Source: RPQJ01 sp963707145
GTDB taxonomy: Bacteria; Pseudomonadota; Gammaproteobacteria; Steroidobacterales; Steroidobacteraceae
NCBI GenBank assembly: GCA_963707145.1
Contig: CAVPOQ010000008.1
Coordinates: forward strand, 124,001 to 188,000
Length of the DNA: 64,000 nucleotides
Direction of reading: 5' to 3'
This document shows positions 17,524-27,370 of this stretch, in pieces; position 1 is the first letter of the stretch, and each line of letters opens with the position of its first letter. Both the position numbers and the translations under genes were made by a program. The notes under the pieces were generated by a model. It did not search any database, was not told the DNA's origin, and saw only the letters and a list, made by a program, of their open reading frames with translations.

Positions 17524-17606
17524 CAATCGCCCGGGCGCCGTCATCCTTGCCGGGGTTCCGGGTGCGGGTTCGGCCGGCGCCGCAGGAGATCCACGGGGAG
17601 ATTTCG

Positions 17607-18954
17607 ATGGTTCGTGCGCATCCGCCCGGTCTGCTGCTGGTCGCGCTGCTCGCGCTGTGCACGTCGGCCTCCGCCGAGGAGCGCGACTTCTCGCGCCTCG
17701 GCAAAGACCTCACTCCCATCGGCGCCGAGCGGGCCGGCAACTCCGACGGCACGATCCCGGCATGGGAGGGCGGCCTCACGCAGCCGCCGGCGGGCTGGAC
17801 GCGCGAGCAGGGCTACGTGGACCCGTTCCCGGGCGACCGGCCGCTGTTCACCATCACGGCGGAGAACGCGTCGCAGCACGCAGCGAAGCTCACGCCCGGC
17901 ATGCAGGCGCTGCTGAAGAAGCACCCGCAACAGTTCCGCATGAACGTGTACGCCACGCGGCGCACGGCGGCGCTGCCAAAGGAGATCACCGATCGCGTTG
18001 CGGCGCAGGCCCCGAAGGTGCAGCTGAACGGTTTTGGCCTCAAGGACCTCGGCGGCTCGACCACGCCCTTCCCGATTCCGCAGAACGGCCTCGAGGCGAT
18101 CTGGAACCATCTCGTGCGCTACACCGGCGGCGGCACGACGCGCACCGGGCACTCGTTTCCGGTCCGGGCCAGCGGCGACTACTTCAAGATCGGCTTCCGC
18201 TCGCAGCGCATCTATGCGCAGAACATGGAGGGCGCCGAGCCCAACCGGCTCTTCTATGCGCTCGGGCTACTTCACCGAGCCCGCGACGCTGCGCGGCACG
18301 ATCTTCCTGGTGCACGAACCCGTGGACCAGGTGGCCGAGCAGCGCTCCGCATGGATCTACAACGCCGGGCAGCGCCGCGTGCGCCGGGCGCCGGATCTCG
18401 CCTACGACGGCGTCAACGACGGGTCGGAGGGCATGATCGTCACCGACCAGGTGGACGCCTACAACGGCGCGCCCGACCGCTACGAGTGGAAGCTCGCCGG
18501 CAAGCGCGAGCTGTACGTGCCCTACAACGTGTACAAACTCTCCGACAAGTCCCTCAAGTACAAGGACATCATCGGCAAGCACACGATCAACGCCGATCTC
18601 GTGCGCTACGAACTGCACCGCGTCTGGGTGGTCGAGGGAACGCTCAAGCCCGGCCAGCGCCACGTCTACGCGAAGCGCACGTTCTATCTGGACGAGGACA
18701 GCTGGAGCGTGCTCTCCGAGGACGCCTACGACGGGCGCGGCGGCCTGTGGCGGGTCGCGCTGCACGGGCTCATGCAGTTCTACGACGCGCAGGTGCCGTG
18801 GTACCGCTTCGGCGTCGTCCACGACCTCACGAGTGGCGGCTACATCGCCGGGGGCTTCGACAACGAGATTCGCGAGCCGATCCAGTTCAACGTCAAGGGC
18901 CGGATCGGCGATTTCCAGCCCGACGCGCTGCGTCGGCTCGGGGGCACGCTGTAG
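17607..18954 (+). CDS. DUF1329 outer-membrane-associated protein, frameshifted
   Basis: A DUF1329 (LolA-like fold) exported protein of about 448 residues, broken by one extra base. The signal peptide (about 1-24, LALCTSASA) is followed by DFSRLGKDLTPIGAERAGN. The frame from 17607 runs to FYALG and then goes out of phase; the next frame continues exactly with YFTEPATLRGTIFLVHEP and the family hallmark YNAGQRRVRRAP. Removing one G from GGG at 18264-18266 restores a full-length protein. Both halves remain highly conserved, which favours a read error or very recent mutation. GGGGAG at 17595-17600 is the ribosome site. Function is unknown; relatives are secreted or outer membrane proteins of Pseudomonas and related genera. 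Confidence 0.8.
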
Positions 18955-19023
18955 CCAGCGTACCCGGTTGCAGGGGGCACCGTGCGCCACGGCGCGCGGC
19001 GTGATTCACACAGGAGAACAAGC

Positions 19024-19443
19024 ATGAACCCGACGCCGAAGTGGTATCTGCCCGTCACCATCGTTGCGCTGCTGTGGAACCTGGTCGGCTGCGCCGCGTT
19101 CTACCAGGACCTGATGCTGACGCCGGAGGACATCGCGAAGATGCCGGCCGACGCGCAGGCGCTGTATGCCGCACGGCCGGGCTGGTCGGTCGTGGCCAGC
19201 GCGGTCGCGGTGCTCGGCGGTGCGCTCGGCTCGCTGGGACTCATCCTCAGGAAGCGCTGGGCGACCCCGCTGCTGATCGCCTCGCTGCTCGGCGTGATCC
19301 TGCAGGACGTGAGCCTGTTCGCGATGAGCGGCAAGGCCGCGGTCCCGACGGCTGCGTTCGTGCTGCAGGGCCTCGTGCTGCTGATCGCGATCGGCCTCGT
19401 GCTGCTGGCGCGCCGCGCGACGGCGCGAGGGTGGCTCACCTAG
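19024..19443 (+). CDS. Small four-helix membrane protein, unknown function
   Basis: A 139-residue hydrophobic protein with four predicted transmembrane helices: about 8-27, 57-75, 82-100 and 107-128. A Met/Pro-containing loop (MLTPEDIAKMPADAQALYAA) lies between helices 1 and 2. An AGGAGAA ribosome site sits 6 bases upstream. I do not recognise a family beyond a general resemblance to small inner membrane proteins of unknown role. It follows the DUF1329 gene by 69 bases and overlaps the convergent RAM-domain gene by 4 bases. Confidence 0.6.
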   Translation: MNPTPKWYLPVTIVALLWNLVGCAAFYQDLMLTPEDIAKMPADAQALYAARPGWSVVASAVAVLGGALGSLGLILRKRWATPLLIASLLGVILQDVSLFAMSGKAAVPTAAFVLQGLVLLIAIGLVLLARRATARGWLT

Positions 19444-19718
19444 TCGAGCCCGAGCGCGAACCCTGCCTCGAGGTCCTGCTTCGAGTAGACCTTGAAGGCG
19501 ATCAGCGTCTCGGAGCCGGTGATGCCGGGCAGCCGGCGCATCTGCTCGCTGATCACGCGCGCGAGATCCTCGTTCTCGCGCACGCGCACCAGCGCCACGA
19601 GGTCGTACTGGCCGGCGACCGAGAACACCTCGCTCACGCCGTCGAGCTCGGCGAGCTGCCCGGCGAGCTCGGGAACCCGGGCGGTTTCAGCCTTGATCAG
19701 AACGACGGCTGTGACCAT
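19440..19718 (-). CDS. Stand-alone RAM (AsnC/Lrp ligand-binding) domain protein
   Basis: A 92-residue protein consisting only of the Lrp/AsnC effector-binding domain (RAM, ferredoxin-like fold). It has the alternating strand-helix order and the motifs VSEVFSVAGQYDLVALVRV and ITGSETLIAFKVYSKQ. With no helix-turn-helix it cannot bind DNA alone; such proteins are thought to bind amino acids or to modulate full-length Lrp-type regulators. Last gene of a minus-strand run after maiA (63-base gap). Start ATG is clear. Confidence 0.82.
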   Translation of the reverse strand: MVTAVVLIKAETARVPELAGQLAELDGVSEVFSVAGQYDLVALVRVRENEDLARVISEQMRRLPGITGSETLIAFKVYSKQDLEAGFALGLD

Positions 19719-19781
19719 GTGGCGAGACTCCTCTGCGCACGAATACTACGACGGACGTGATGCGACATCCGGGCACGCGAC

Positions 19782-20432
19782 TCACTCGGCGTCCGGCTGC
19801 GCATCGGGCCGGGCCGCGGCGAAGGCGGGCAGCGACTCGAGATGGCTCGTCGCGGCCATCAGCCGCGGCCAGGGCGCGAGGTCGAGCTGCACGCGCCGCG
19901 CGTTGGCCACCTGCGGCACCAGGCACACGTCGGCGAGCGTGACCGCCTCGCCGAAGCAGTGCCGGCCGTCGGCTGAGTGGCGCGCGACCATCTGCTCGAG
20001 CGCGTCGAAGCCGCGGGAGATCCAGTGCCGCGCCCAGCGCCCGAGGCCCTCGTCGTCCTGCCCGAGTTCCGTGCGCAGGTGCTGCAGCACGCGCAGGTTG
20101 TTGAGCGGGTGGATGTCGCAGGCGACGGCGAGCGCCATCGCGCGCACCGTGGCACGCTCGTGCGGCCCCTGGGGCAACAGCGGCGGCCGCGGGAAGCATT
20201 CCTCGAGGTACTCGCAGATCGCGAGCGACTGCGTGAGCACGACGCCGTCGTGCTCGAGTGCCGGCACGAAGCCCTGCGGATTGAGCGCGAGGTAGTCGGC
20301 GCGGCGCTGTTCGCCGCCGTCGCGCAGCAGGTGGCGCGGCACCGACTCGTACTCGAGCCCCTTGAGCGCGAGCGCGATGCGCACGCGATAGGCGGCCGAG
20401 CTGCGCCAGTAGGTGTGGAGCCTGAGCGTCAT
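19782..20432 (-). CDS. maiA: Maleylacetoacetate isomerase (zeta-class GST)
   Basis: A 216-residue zeta-class glutathione transferase that isomerises maleylacetoacetate (or maleylpyruvate) to the fumaryl form in tyrosine or gentisate catabolism. The N-terminal thioredoxin-like domain shows TYWRSSAAYRVRIALALKGLE in the glutathione-binding position, and the all-helical C-terminal domain includes DIHPLNNLRVLQHL, a family marker. The product would be the substrate of the adjacent FAH-family hydrolase, so the two form a two-step module. No ring-cleavage dioxygenase is visible in the window. Confidence 0.88.
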   Translation of the reverse strand: MTLRLHTYWRSSAAYRVRIALALKGLEYESVPRHLLRDGGEQRRADYLALNPQGFVPALEHDGVVLTQSLAICEYLEECFPRPPLLPQGPHERATVRAMALAVACDIHPLNNLRVLQHLRTELGQDDEGLGRWARHWISRGFDALEQMVARHSADGRHCFGEAVTLADVCLVPQVANARRVQLDLAPWPRLMAATSHLESLPAFAAARPDAQPDAE

Positions 20433-20458
20433 GACGACTCCCCTGCGCCAGGCGGCGC

Positions 20459-21145
20459 TCAGACGATGGTGGTGCGCAGCGTCTCGAGGCCGTCGATGCC
20501 GCCGACCAGGCTGTCGCCGCGCTGCACCGGACCGACGCCCTCCGGCGTGCCGGTGAAGACGAGGTCACCGGGCCGCAGCTCGAAGTAGGTGGAGAGCTCG
20601 GCCACGATCTCGGGCACGTTCCAGATCATCTCGGAGAGGTTCGCGCGCTGGCGCGTCTCGCCGTTCACCTCGAGCCAGATCGCGCCGCGCTCCAGGTGAC
20701 CGACATCCGCCGCCGGCCGGATCGCGCTCACCGGCGCCGAGCCGTCGAAACCCTTCGCCACGTCCCAGGGACGGCCCTGCTCGCGGGCCGAGAACTGCAG
20801 GTCGCGCCGCGTCAGGTCGTTGCCGACCGCGTAGCCGTACACGTGGTCGAGCGCGCAGGCCAGCGGGATGTCGCGCCCTCCGCTGTGGATCGCCACCACG
20901 AGTTCGATCTCGTGGTGCAGGTTCACGGTGCGCGGCGGATACGGCACGGGCGTGCCGTTGGCCACCACGGCGTCGGCGGGCTTCGAGAAGAAGAACGGCG
21001 GGTCGCGCTCCGGGTCCATGCCCATCTCGCGGGCGTGCGCGGCATAGTTGCGGCCGACGCAGTAGATGCGGTGCACCGGGAAGCGGGCGTCGGTGCCCAT
21101 CACCTCGACCGTGGGCTGGGCGGCGGGCGGGATCACGAGCGTCAT
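20459..21145 (-). CDS. Fumarylacetoacetate hydrolase family protein
   Basis: A 228-residue FAH-family hydrolase, probably fumarylpyruvate or fumarylacetoacetate hydrolase given the neighbouring isomerase. Metal-binding acidic residues sit in HHEIELVVAI and the VGNDLTRRDLQ segment; TGTPEGVGPVQRGD is the conserved C-terminal turn. Short N-terminal region, as in fumarylpyruvate hydrolases and YcgM-like proteins, rather than the long eukaryotic FAH. The start is the ATG giving MTLVIPPAAQ. It lies between ubiC (22-base gap) and maiA (26-base gap). Confidence 0.85.
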   Translation of the reverse strand: MTLVIPPAAQPTVEVMGTDARFPVHRIYCVGRNYAAHAREMGMDPERDPPFFFSKPADAVVANGTPVPYPPRTVNLHHEIELVVAIHSGGRDIPLACALDHVYGYAVGNDLTRRDLQFSAREQGRPWDVAKGFDGSAPVSAIRPAADVGHLERGAIWLEVNGETRQRANLSEMIWNVPEIVAELSTYFELRPGDLVFTGTPEGVGPVQRGDSLVGGIDGLETLRTTIV

Positions 21146-21167
21146 GGCGGACCTCCCGGGGGAACGC

Positions 21168-21749
21168 TCAGTCGCAGCGGCCGAGCGCGGGCAGGAACAC
21201 TTCCTGAACGAGGATCGGCGGGCCGCCGAGTCGGTAGACGGCACGGCGGGCCCACAGCGGCGCGCAATCGTTGCCGTCGGGCAGCGCGGCACGGGCCAGC
21301 GGGTGGCCGCCGCGCAGCTCGAGGTACTCGAGCGGCTCACGACGCACGTCCTCGACGGCGTTGAGCGACTCGCCGAGCCCGCGATCACCGAGCTCGCGCA
21401 GCCACGGATGGCGCCGCACCGTGGACTGCGGCAGCACCGACTGCGCGAACACCCAGCGGCGCGCGCCGCAGGTGAACTCGATCTCGCGCAGCAGGCACAT
21501 CGCGTCGTCCACACCGAGGCGGTGGGCGATCCCGGGGTCCAGCGGCGCGGGCTCGAGACGCAGCAGCCTGAGGCGGGCGTCCGCGCCGCACTGGGCGCGG
21601 ACGCGACTGGTCAGGAGCCCCGGCTCCGCGAGCCACGGCACCAGCAGCGGCGGCGCCCGACCGACGCACTCGGCGAGCGGCACCCACGCCTCGCCGCCGG
21701 ACGGGCCGGCGGTGCGCGGGGCGGCAGCGTCGAGCAGCGGGTGGGCCAC
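21168..21749 (-). CDS. ubiC: Chorismate--pyruvate lyase
   Basis: Removes pyruvate from chorismate to give 4-hydroxybenzoate, the first committed step of ubiquinone synthesis in the cytosol. The sequence matches UbiC throughout: LLTSRVRAQC, the substrate-contacting arginine in CLLREIEF, PLWARRAVYRLG, and the C-terminal EVFLP carrying the catalytic Glu. I chose the GTG at 21749 (193 residues), 7 bases past the acyl-CoA dehydrogenase stop; a later GTG is possible and would give a more typical length. Location beside FAH and maiA genes, rather than ubiA, is unusual. Confidence 0.82.
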   Translation of the reverse strand: MAHPLLDAAAPRTAGPSGGEAWVPLAECVGRAPPLLVPWLAEPGLLTSRVRAQCGADARLRLLRLEPAPLDPGIAHRLGVDDAMCLLREIEFTCGARRWVFAQSVLPQSTVRRHPWLRELGDRGLGESLNAVEDVRREPLEYLELRGGHPLARAALPDGNDCAPLWARRAVYRLGGPPILVQEVFLPALGRCD

Positions 21750-21756
21750 GGGCCGG

Positions 21757-23539
21757 TCAGAAATGGTCGGCGGCGAGCGCCATGGTCGAAGCGCTGCCGG
21801 CACGCACCGCCGCCGCGTGCGCCGTGCAGCGCGGCAGCACGTGCTCGGCATAGAAACGCGCCATCACGACCTGCGACGCAAGGAACGCCTTGTCGCCGCC
21901 GGCGGCGACCTGCTCGAGCGCGACGAGCGCGCCGCGGGCGAGCTGCCAGCCGCCAATCACGTTGCCGATCAGCATCATGTAGTCGAACGCCGCGGCACTC
22001 ACCAGCTCGGGGTCGCGCTTCTCGCCGGTGATCAGGTGGGTCGAACTCTGCACCAGCTCGTCGAGCGCGCGCGACAGCGCCACGCGCACCACGGCGAGGT
22101 CCTCGCCCGCGTTGGCGAGCGGCGCGTCCACGCCGCGCATGTCGGAGACGAACGCCGAGATCGTGGCACCACCGTCGCGCAGCAGCTTGCGGCCGACGAG
22201 ATCGATGGCCTGGATGCCGTTGGTGCCCTCGTAGATCGAGCCGATGCGCACGTCGCGGTAGAACTGCGCGACGCCGGTCTCCTCGACGTAGCCCATGCCG
22301 CCGTGCACCTGGATGCCGAGCTCGGTGGCCTCCTGCGCGACCTCCGTGCACCAGGCCTTGGCGATCGGCGTCATCAGCTCGGCGCGCGTCTGCCACTGCG
22401 CGACGGCCTCGGGGTCGGTGCCGTGGTTGGCGCGGTCGAGGCAGGAGGCGGTGTAGTAGCAGATGGCGCGCGAGGCCTGCGTGAGCGTGCGCATCAGCAG
22501 CAGCATGCGCCGCACGTCGGGGTGGCGGATGATCGCGACCTGCCCCTTCTCGCCGGGCGCACGGCCCTGCACACGATCGCGGGCGTAGGTCACGGACTTC
22601 TGGTAGGAACGCTCCGCGAGGCCGACGCCCTGCACGCCGACGCCGAGGCGCATGTAGTTCATCATCGTGAACATCGCGGCCAGCCCCTCGTTCGGCTTGC
22701 CGATCAGATAGCCCTCGGAGCCGCCCTGGTCGCCGAAGGCGAGCACGGCAGGTCGGGCTGGCGTGGATGCCCATCTTGTGCTCGACCGACACCGCCTGCA
22801 CGTCGTTCAGCGCGCCCGGCGTGCCGTCGGCGTTCAGCTTGAATTTCGGCACGACGAACAGCGAGATGCCCCGGGTGCCGGGCGGCGCGTCCGGCAGCCG
22901 CGCGAGCACGAGGTGAACGATGTTCTCCGTCATCGGCTGGTCGCCCCAGGTGATGTAGATCTTCCGCCCGGTGACGAGGTAGTGGTCGCCCTTCGGCTCG
23001 GCGCGCGTCGTGAGCGAGGAGAGATCGGAGCCGGCCTGCGGCTCGGTGAGGCACATGGTGCCCGCCCACTGCCCCGACACGAGCTTCTCGAGATAGGTCT
23101 GCTTGAGTTCGTCGGTGGCGTGCCGATCCATGGCGAGGATCGCGCCCTGCGACAGCTCCGGGCAGAGCGCGAAGGCGACGTTGGCCGCAGCCCACATCTC
23201 GTCGCAGGCGAGCGAGACGGTCTTCGGCAGGCCCTGGCCGCCGAAATCCGGGTTCGAAGCGATGCCGGGCCAACCCGCCTCGCAGAACTGCAGGTAGGCG
23301 TCCTTGAACACCTTCGGGACCTGCACGGCGCCGTCGACGACCCTGACGCCTTCGCGATCGCCGATCCAGTTGGTCGGCACCAGCACGTTGCCGGCGAACT
23401 TTGCCGCCTCGTCGAGTACCGACTCGACGGTGTCGGCGTCCACCGCAGTGAAGTCGGGCAACGCAGCCACCTCGGCGAAGTCGGAGAGGTGCTCGATCGT
23501 GAAACGCATCTGCCGGACAGGCGCCTGATAGTCGCTCAT
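21757..23539 (-). CDS. Acyl-CoA dehydrogenase, DmdC-like, frameshifted
   Basis: A flavin-dependent acyl-CoA dehydrogenase of the roughly 595-residue DmdC-like class (N-terminal extension plus C-terminal domain). It starts MSDYQAPVRQMRF and contains the FAD/acyl-CoA segment MCLTEPQAGSDLS. After HKMGIHASPTC the frame is lost; the next frame resumes with LAFGDQGGSEGYLIG and runs to the natural end with HGGMGYVEETG and GTNGIQAIDL. Deleting one base of GG at 22747-22748 (an extra C on the coding strand) restores 593 continuous residues. Substrate cannot be told from sequence. First gene of the minus-strand run leading into ubiC. Confidence 0.85.
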
Positions 23540-23677
23540 GGAATGCTCCGGGGTCGGTGTCTTTTGCTGTGCAGCAATTCTGCCCCTTCGGGCGCCACGG
23601 CGCCATGCGCGGCGGCCGCGGCCGGGCTGGCGCCGGCAGGCGGTTACAATCGCGGCCCGGGACCGCGAGCACCCCCA

Positions 23678-24133
23678 ATGAGCATCTGGCAAAGACCCTT
23701 CACCCTCGAGGAACTCGACCGGCAGTCGCTGGGCTGCATGGTCGAGCACCTGGACATCCGCTTCAGCGAGATCGGGCCGGACTACCTGCGGGCCACCATG
23801 CCGGTGGACGCGCGGACCTGGCAGCCGTTCGGTCTGCTCCACGGCGGCGCCTCGGTGGTGCTGGCCGAGACCCTCGGCAGCGTCGCCGCCAACTGTTGCG
23901 TGGATACCGGCCGCTACTACTGCGTCGGCCAGGAGATCAACGCCAACCACATCCGCTCGGCACGCAGCGGCCGGGTGACGGGCACCGCCCGAGCACTCCA
24001 CGTCGGCGGCCGCTCGCAGGTGTGGGAGATCCGGATCGAGGACGAGCGGCAGCGACTGGTCGCCATTTCCCGCATGACGCTGGCCGTGGTCGAGGGCCGT
24101 GCGCCCGCCCCCGGCGAGGCCGGACGACCGTGA
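23678..24133 (+). CDS. PaaI-type hotdog thioesterase
   Basis: A 151-residue 4HBT hotdog-fold thioesterase, probably cleaving an aromatic or short acyl-CoA. The loop HGGASVVLAETLGS holds the usual catalytic acidic residue on the central helix, and INANHIRSARSGRVTGTA is the conserved strand pair. It resembles EntH/YdiI/PaaI family members; a menaquinone or enterobactin proofreading role is not supported by context. It diverges from the acyl-CoA dehydrogenase operon with a 138-base spacer, and its stop overlaps the GTG start of the lptM-like gene. Confidence 0.85.
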   Translation: MSIWQRPFTLEELDRQSLGCMVEHLDIRFSEIGPDYLRATMPVDARTWQPFGLLHGGASVVLAETLGSVAANCCVDTGRYYCVGQEINANHIRSARSGRVTGTARALHVGGRSQVWEIRIEDERQRLVAISRMTLAVVEGRAPAPGEAGRP

Positions 24134-24411
24134 GCGTACGGGCGGCCGTAGCGTTGCCGGCGCTTGCGATGGCGCTGGCCACCGCGCTCGCGGGCTGCGG
24201 GCTCAAGGGTCCGCTGTACCTGCCCGAGAAGTCCGGCGGGGTGGTGGTCCGACCCGGACCCGGCGCCGCGGCACCACCGGCGCCTGCGCCGGGTGCCAGC
24301 ACCGAGCCACTGCCGGCGTCGCAAGTGCCCGAGGAGGACTCCGCATCGCAGCCCGAGGTGCCGGACCAGCCCGAGACGGCGCCGCCGCCCCCGGGAAACG
24401 GCGATGGCTGA
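24130..24411 (+). CDS. lptM: LptM/YifL-type small lipoprotein
   Basis: A 93-residue lipoprotein. The signal peptide ends in the lipobox LAGC, followed by the family signature GLKGPLYLPEK seen in LptM (YifL), which helps LptD oxidative maturation in the LPS translocon. The remaining about 60 residues are Pro/Ala/Glu-rich and disordered, which is longer than in E. coli. Start is GTG overlapping the thioesterase stop (GTGA), and its own stop lies inside polA by 8 bases, so three genes are nested translationally. Confidence 0.78.
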   Translation: MSVRAAVALPALAMALATALAGCGLKGPLYLPEKSGGVVVRPGPGAAAPPAPAPGASTEPLPASQVPEEDSASQPEVPDQPETAPPPPGNGDG

Positions 24412-27180
24412 CCGGCCAGCCCTGGTGCTGGTGGACGGCTCCTCGTACCTGTACCGGGCCTTTCACGCGCTGCCGCCGCTCACGAACTCCCGCGGCGAAC
24501 CCACCGGCGCCGTGCTCGGCGTGCTCAACATGCTCGCCAAGCTCGTGAAGGAGCACGACCCGCCGCTGATCGGCGTCGTATTCGACGCGCCGGGCCGCAC
24601 CTTCCGCGACGACCTGTACGCCGAGTACAAGGCGCATCGCGAGCCCATGCCCGACGAACTCCGCGCCCAGGTCGAGCCGCTGGTCGCGGCGGTCGAGGCG
24701 CTGGGCCTGCCGCTGCTGCGCGTGCCGGGCGTGGAGGCCGACGACGTCATCGGGACGCTGGCGCGGCGCGCCGCGGAGCGCGGCCTGCGCGTGGTGATCT
24801 CCACCGGCGACAAGGACATGGCGCAGCTGGTCGACGAGCGCATCACGCTGGTCAACACGATGACCGACTCGACGCTCGACCGGGCCGGCGTCAAGGTGAA
24901 ATTCGACGTCTACCCCGAGCAGATCGTGGACTACCTCGCGCTCGTGGGCGACAGCTCGGACAACATCCCGGGCGTGCCCAAGGTGGGCCCCAAGACCGCG
25001 GCAAAGTGGCTCCACCAGTACACGACGCTCGACAACCTGCTCGCCCACCAGGACGAGATCGAGGGCAAGGTCGGGGAGAGCCTGCGCGCGCACACGGACG
25101 ACCTCGCGCTGTCGCGGCGGCTCGCGACCATCGACTGCGCACTCGAGCTGCCGGAGGATCCGGACGCGCTGCGCCGCCGGGAGCCGGACATCGAGAGGCT
25201 CCGCGAGCTGTACACGACGCTGGAGCTGCGTTCGCTGCTGCGGCAGCTGCCGGGCAGCGGATCCGAGGCCGCGGCTCCCCCCCACCCGCCCCGCTGGCCG
25301 GCACGGCGTCGGAGCCCGGCAACTCCCCGCCGGCCGCAGTCCCCGCCGATCCCGCCGGGCAGCGCGCCATGCCTCGCGACTACCAGACTGTCCTCACTGC
25401 GGCGCAGCTCGACGCCTGGCTGGAGCGTCTCGGCGCTGCGGAGCTCTTCGCCTTCGACACCGAGACCACCTCGCTCGACTACATGCAGGCGGAGATCGTG
25501 GGCGTGTCGTTCTGCATCGAGCCCGGCCACGCAGCCTACGTGCCGCTCGCGCACACCTACCCGGGCGCCCCGCAGCAGCTCGGGCGCGAGGACGTGCTGC
25601 GCCGGCTCGCGCCGCTGCTCGAGGACGCCCAGCGGGCCAAGCTCGGCCATCACCTCAAGTACGACGCCCACGTGCTGCGCAACCACGGGATCGAGCTGCG
25701 CGGGATGCGCTACGACTCGATGCTCGAGTCGTACGTGCTCAACAGCACCGCGACGCGCCACGACCTCGACTCGACGGCGAAGCACTATCTCGGCGTCGAG
25801 ACCATCCATTACGAGGACGTGGCCGGCAAGGGCGCGAAGCAGCTGCCGTTCAGCGAGGTGCCGGTAGAGCGCGCGGCTGAGTATTCCGCCGAGGACTCAG
25901 ACGTGTCGTTGCGGCTGCACCAGGCGCTGTGGGCGCAGCTCGAGCGGCTGCCCAGGCTCAGGCAGCTCTATGAGGAGATCGAGCAGCCGCTGGTGCCCGT
26001 GCTGCTCGACATGGAGCACCTTGGCGTGCTGATCGACACGGCGATGCTGCGCAGGCAAAGCCACGAGATCGCGAAGAGCCTGCTCGCGCTCGAGCAGTCG
26101 GCGCACGCAGCGGCCGGCGTCACCTTCAACCTCGACTCGCCAAAGCAGCTGCAGGACGTCCTGTTCGGCAAGCTCGGCCTGCCCGTGCAGCGGAAGACCG
26201 CGACCGGCCAGCCCTCCACCGCGGAAGACGTGCTCGAGGAACTTGCGCCGGCCTACGAGCTGCCGCGGATCATCCTCGAGTACCGCGGCCTGGCGAAACT
26301 CAAGTCCACGTACACCGACAAGCTCCCGGAGCAGGTGGATCCGCGCACCGGCCGCGTCCACACGTCGTATCACCAGGCGGTTGCAGCCACCGGCCGACTG
26401 TCCTCCACCGACCCCAACCTGCAGAACATCCCGGTGCGCACGGCCGAGGGGCGGCGCATCCGCCAGGCCTTCGTGGCGCCACCGGGCCACCTGCTGATGG
26501 CCGCGGACTACTCGCAGATCGAGCTGCGGATCATGGCGCACCTCTCGGGCGACGCGGGCCTGCTCAAGGCCTTCGCAGAGGACCGCGACATCCACCAGGC
26601 GACCGCGGCGGAGGTGTTCGGTGCGGATCCCGCCGCCGTCACGTCCGACCAGCGCCGTGCCGCCAAGGCGATCAATTTCGGTCTCATCTACGGCATGTCA
26701 GCGTTCGGCCTCGCCCGCCAGCTCGGCATCGACCGCGGCGCGGCACAGAAGTACGTGGACCTGTACTTCCAGCGCTATCCAGGGGTGAAGCGCTACATGG
26801 ACGACACCCGCGCCATGGCCCGGGAGCAGGGATTCGTCGAGACCGTGTTCGGCCGGCGGCTCTACCTGCCCGAGATCCGCTCCCGCAACCAGCAGCTGAG
26901 GCAGTACGCCGAGCGCAGCGCCATCAACGCGCCCATGCAGGGCACGGCCGCCGACATCGTCAAGCGCGCCATGGTCGGGGTGCACGCCTGGCTCAGGGAG
27001 CTGCAGGGGCAGGCGCGGCTCGTCATGCAGGTCCACGACGAGCTGGTGCTCGAGGTCCACGAGGGCGCCGTCGAGGCGGTCGAGCGGGGCCTGCGGGAGC
27101 GGATGACGGCTGCGGCGGAGCTGCGCGTGCCGCTCCGGGTGGATATCGGTCGTGGCGCGAACTGGGACGTCGCGCACTAG
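24404..27180 (+). CDS. polA: DNA polymerase I, frameshifted in the interdomain linker
   Basis: DNA polymerase I for Okazaki fragment maturation and repair. The 5'-3' exonuclease domain (about 1-290, VDGSSYLYRAFHALPPL) is in the frame from 24404. The proofreading domain (FAFDTETTSLD, with the DxE pair present) and the polymerase domain (ADYSQIELR, INFGLIYGMSAFG, QVHDELVLEV) are in the next frame. The phase change falls at a run of seven C (25277-25283) in the Pro-rich linker; one additional C would fuse both into about 925 residues. Either a homopolymer read error or slippage on C7. If real, the downstream part could start at the ATG at 25369 (MPRDYQTVL), giving a natural Klenow-like fragment. 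Confidence 0.9.
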
Positions 27181-27242
27181 TCCATTTGCACGACCGTTTC
27201 TGTTGCTTTTTTGCTACCAATCAGACTAAGTGCTTCTAATGA

Positions 27243-27271
27243 TCGAAAATCAGCGGCCCGTCGTGTAGTAT
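27243..27271 (+). promoter_or_regulatory. Candidate sigma-70 promoter for the outer membrane barrel gene
   Basis: TCGAAA (27243-27248) and TAGTAT (27266-27271) are separated by 17 bases, each matching four of six consensus positions. They lie in a markedly AT-richer 190-base gap after polA, about 100 bases before the barrel gene start. Confidence 0.4.
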
Positions 27272-27370
27272 TTGCGTCACAGGAGTCGGCTGGCACGTTG
27301 ACGTCCAGGGTCGACCGGCGCAATGCGCTGCCAGCCGCGACGTTCCTGACTATCGAAACTAGGAGACATC

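Noticed and set aside
27206..27211. T6 run after polA as a terminator
   Set aside because: No upstream stem-loop in the preceding 40 bases.
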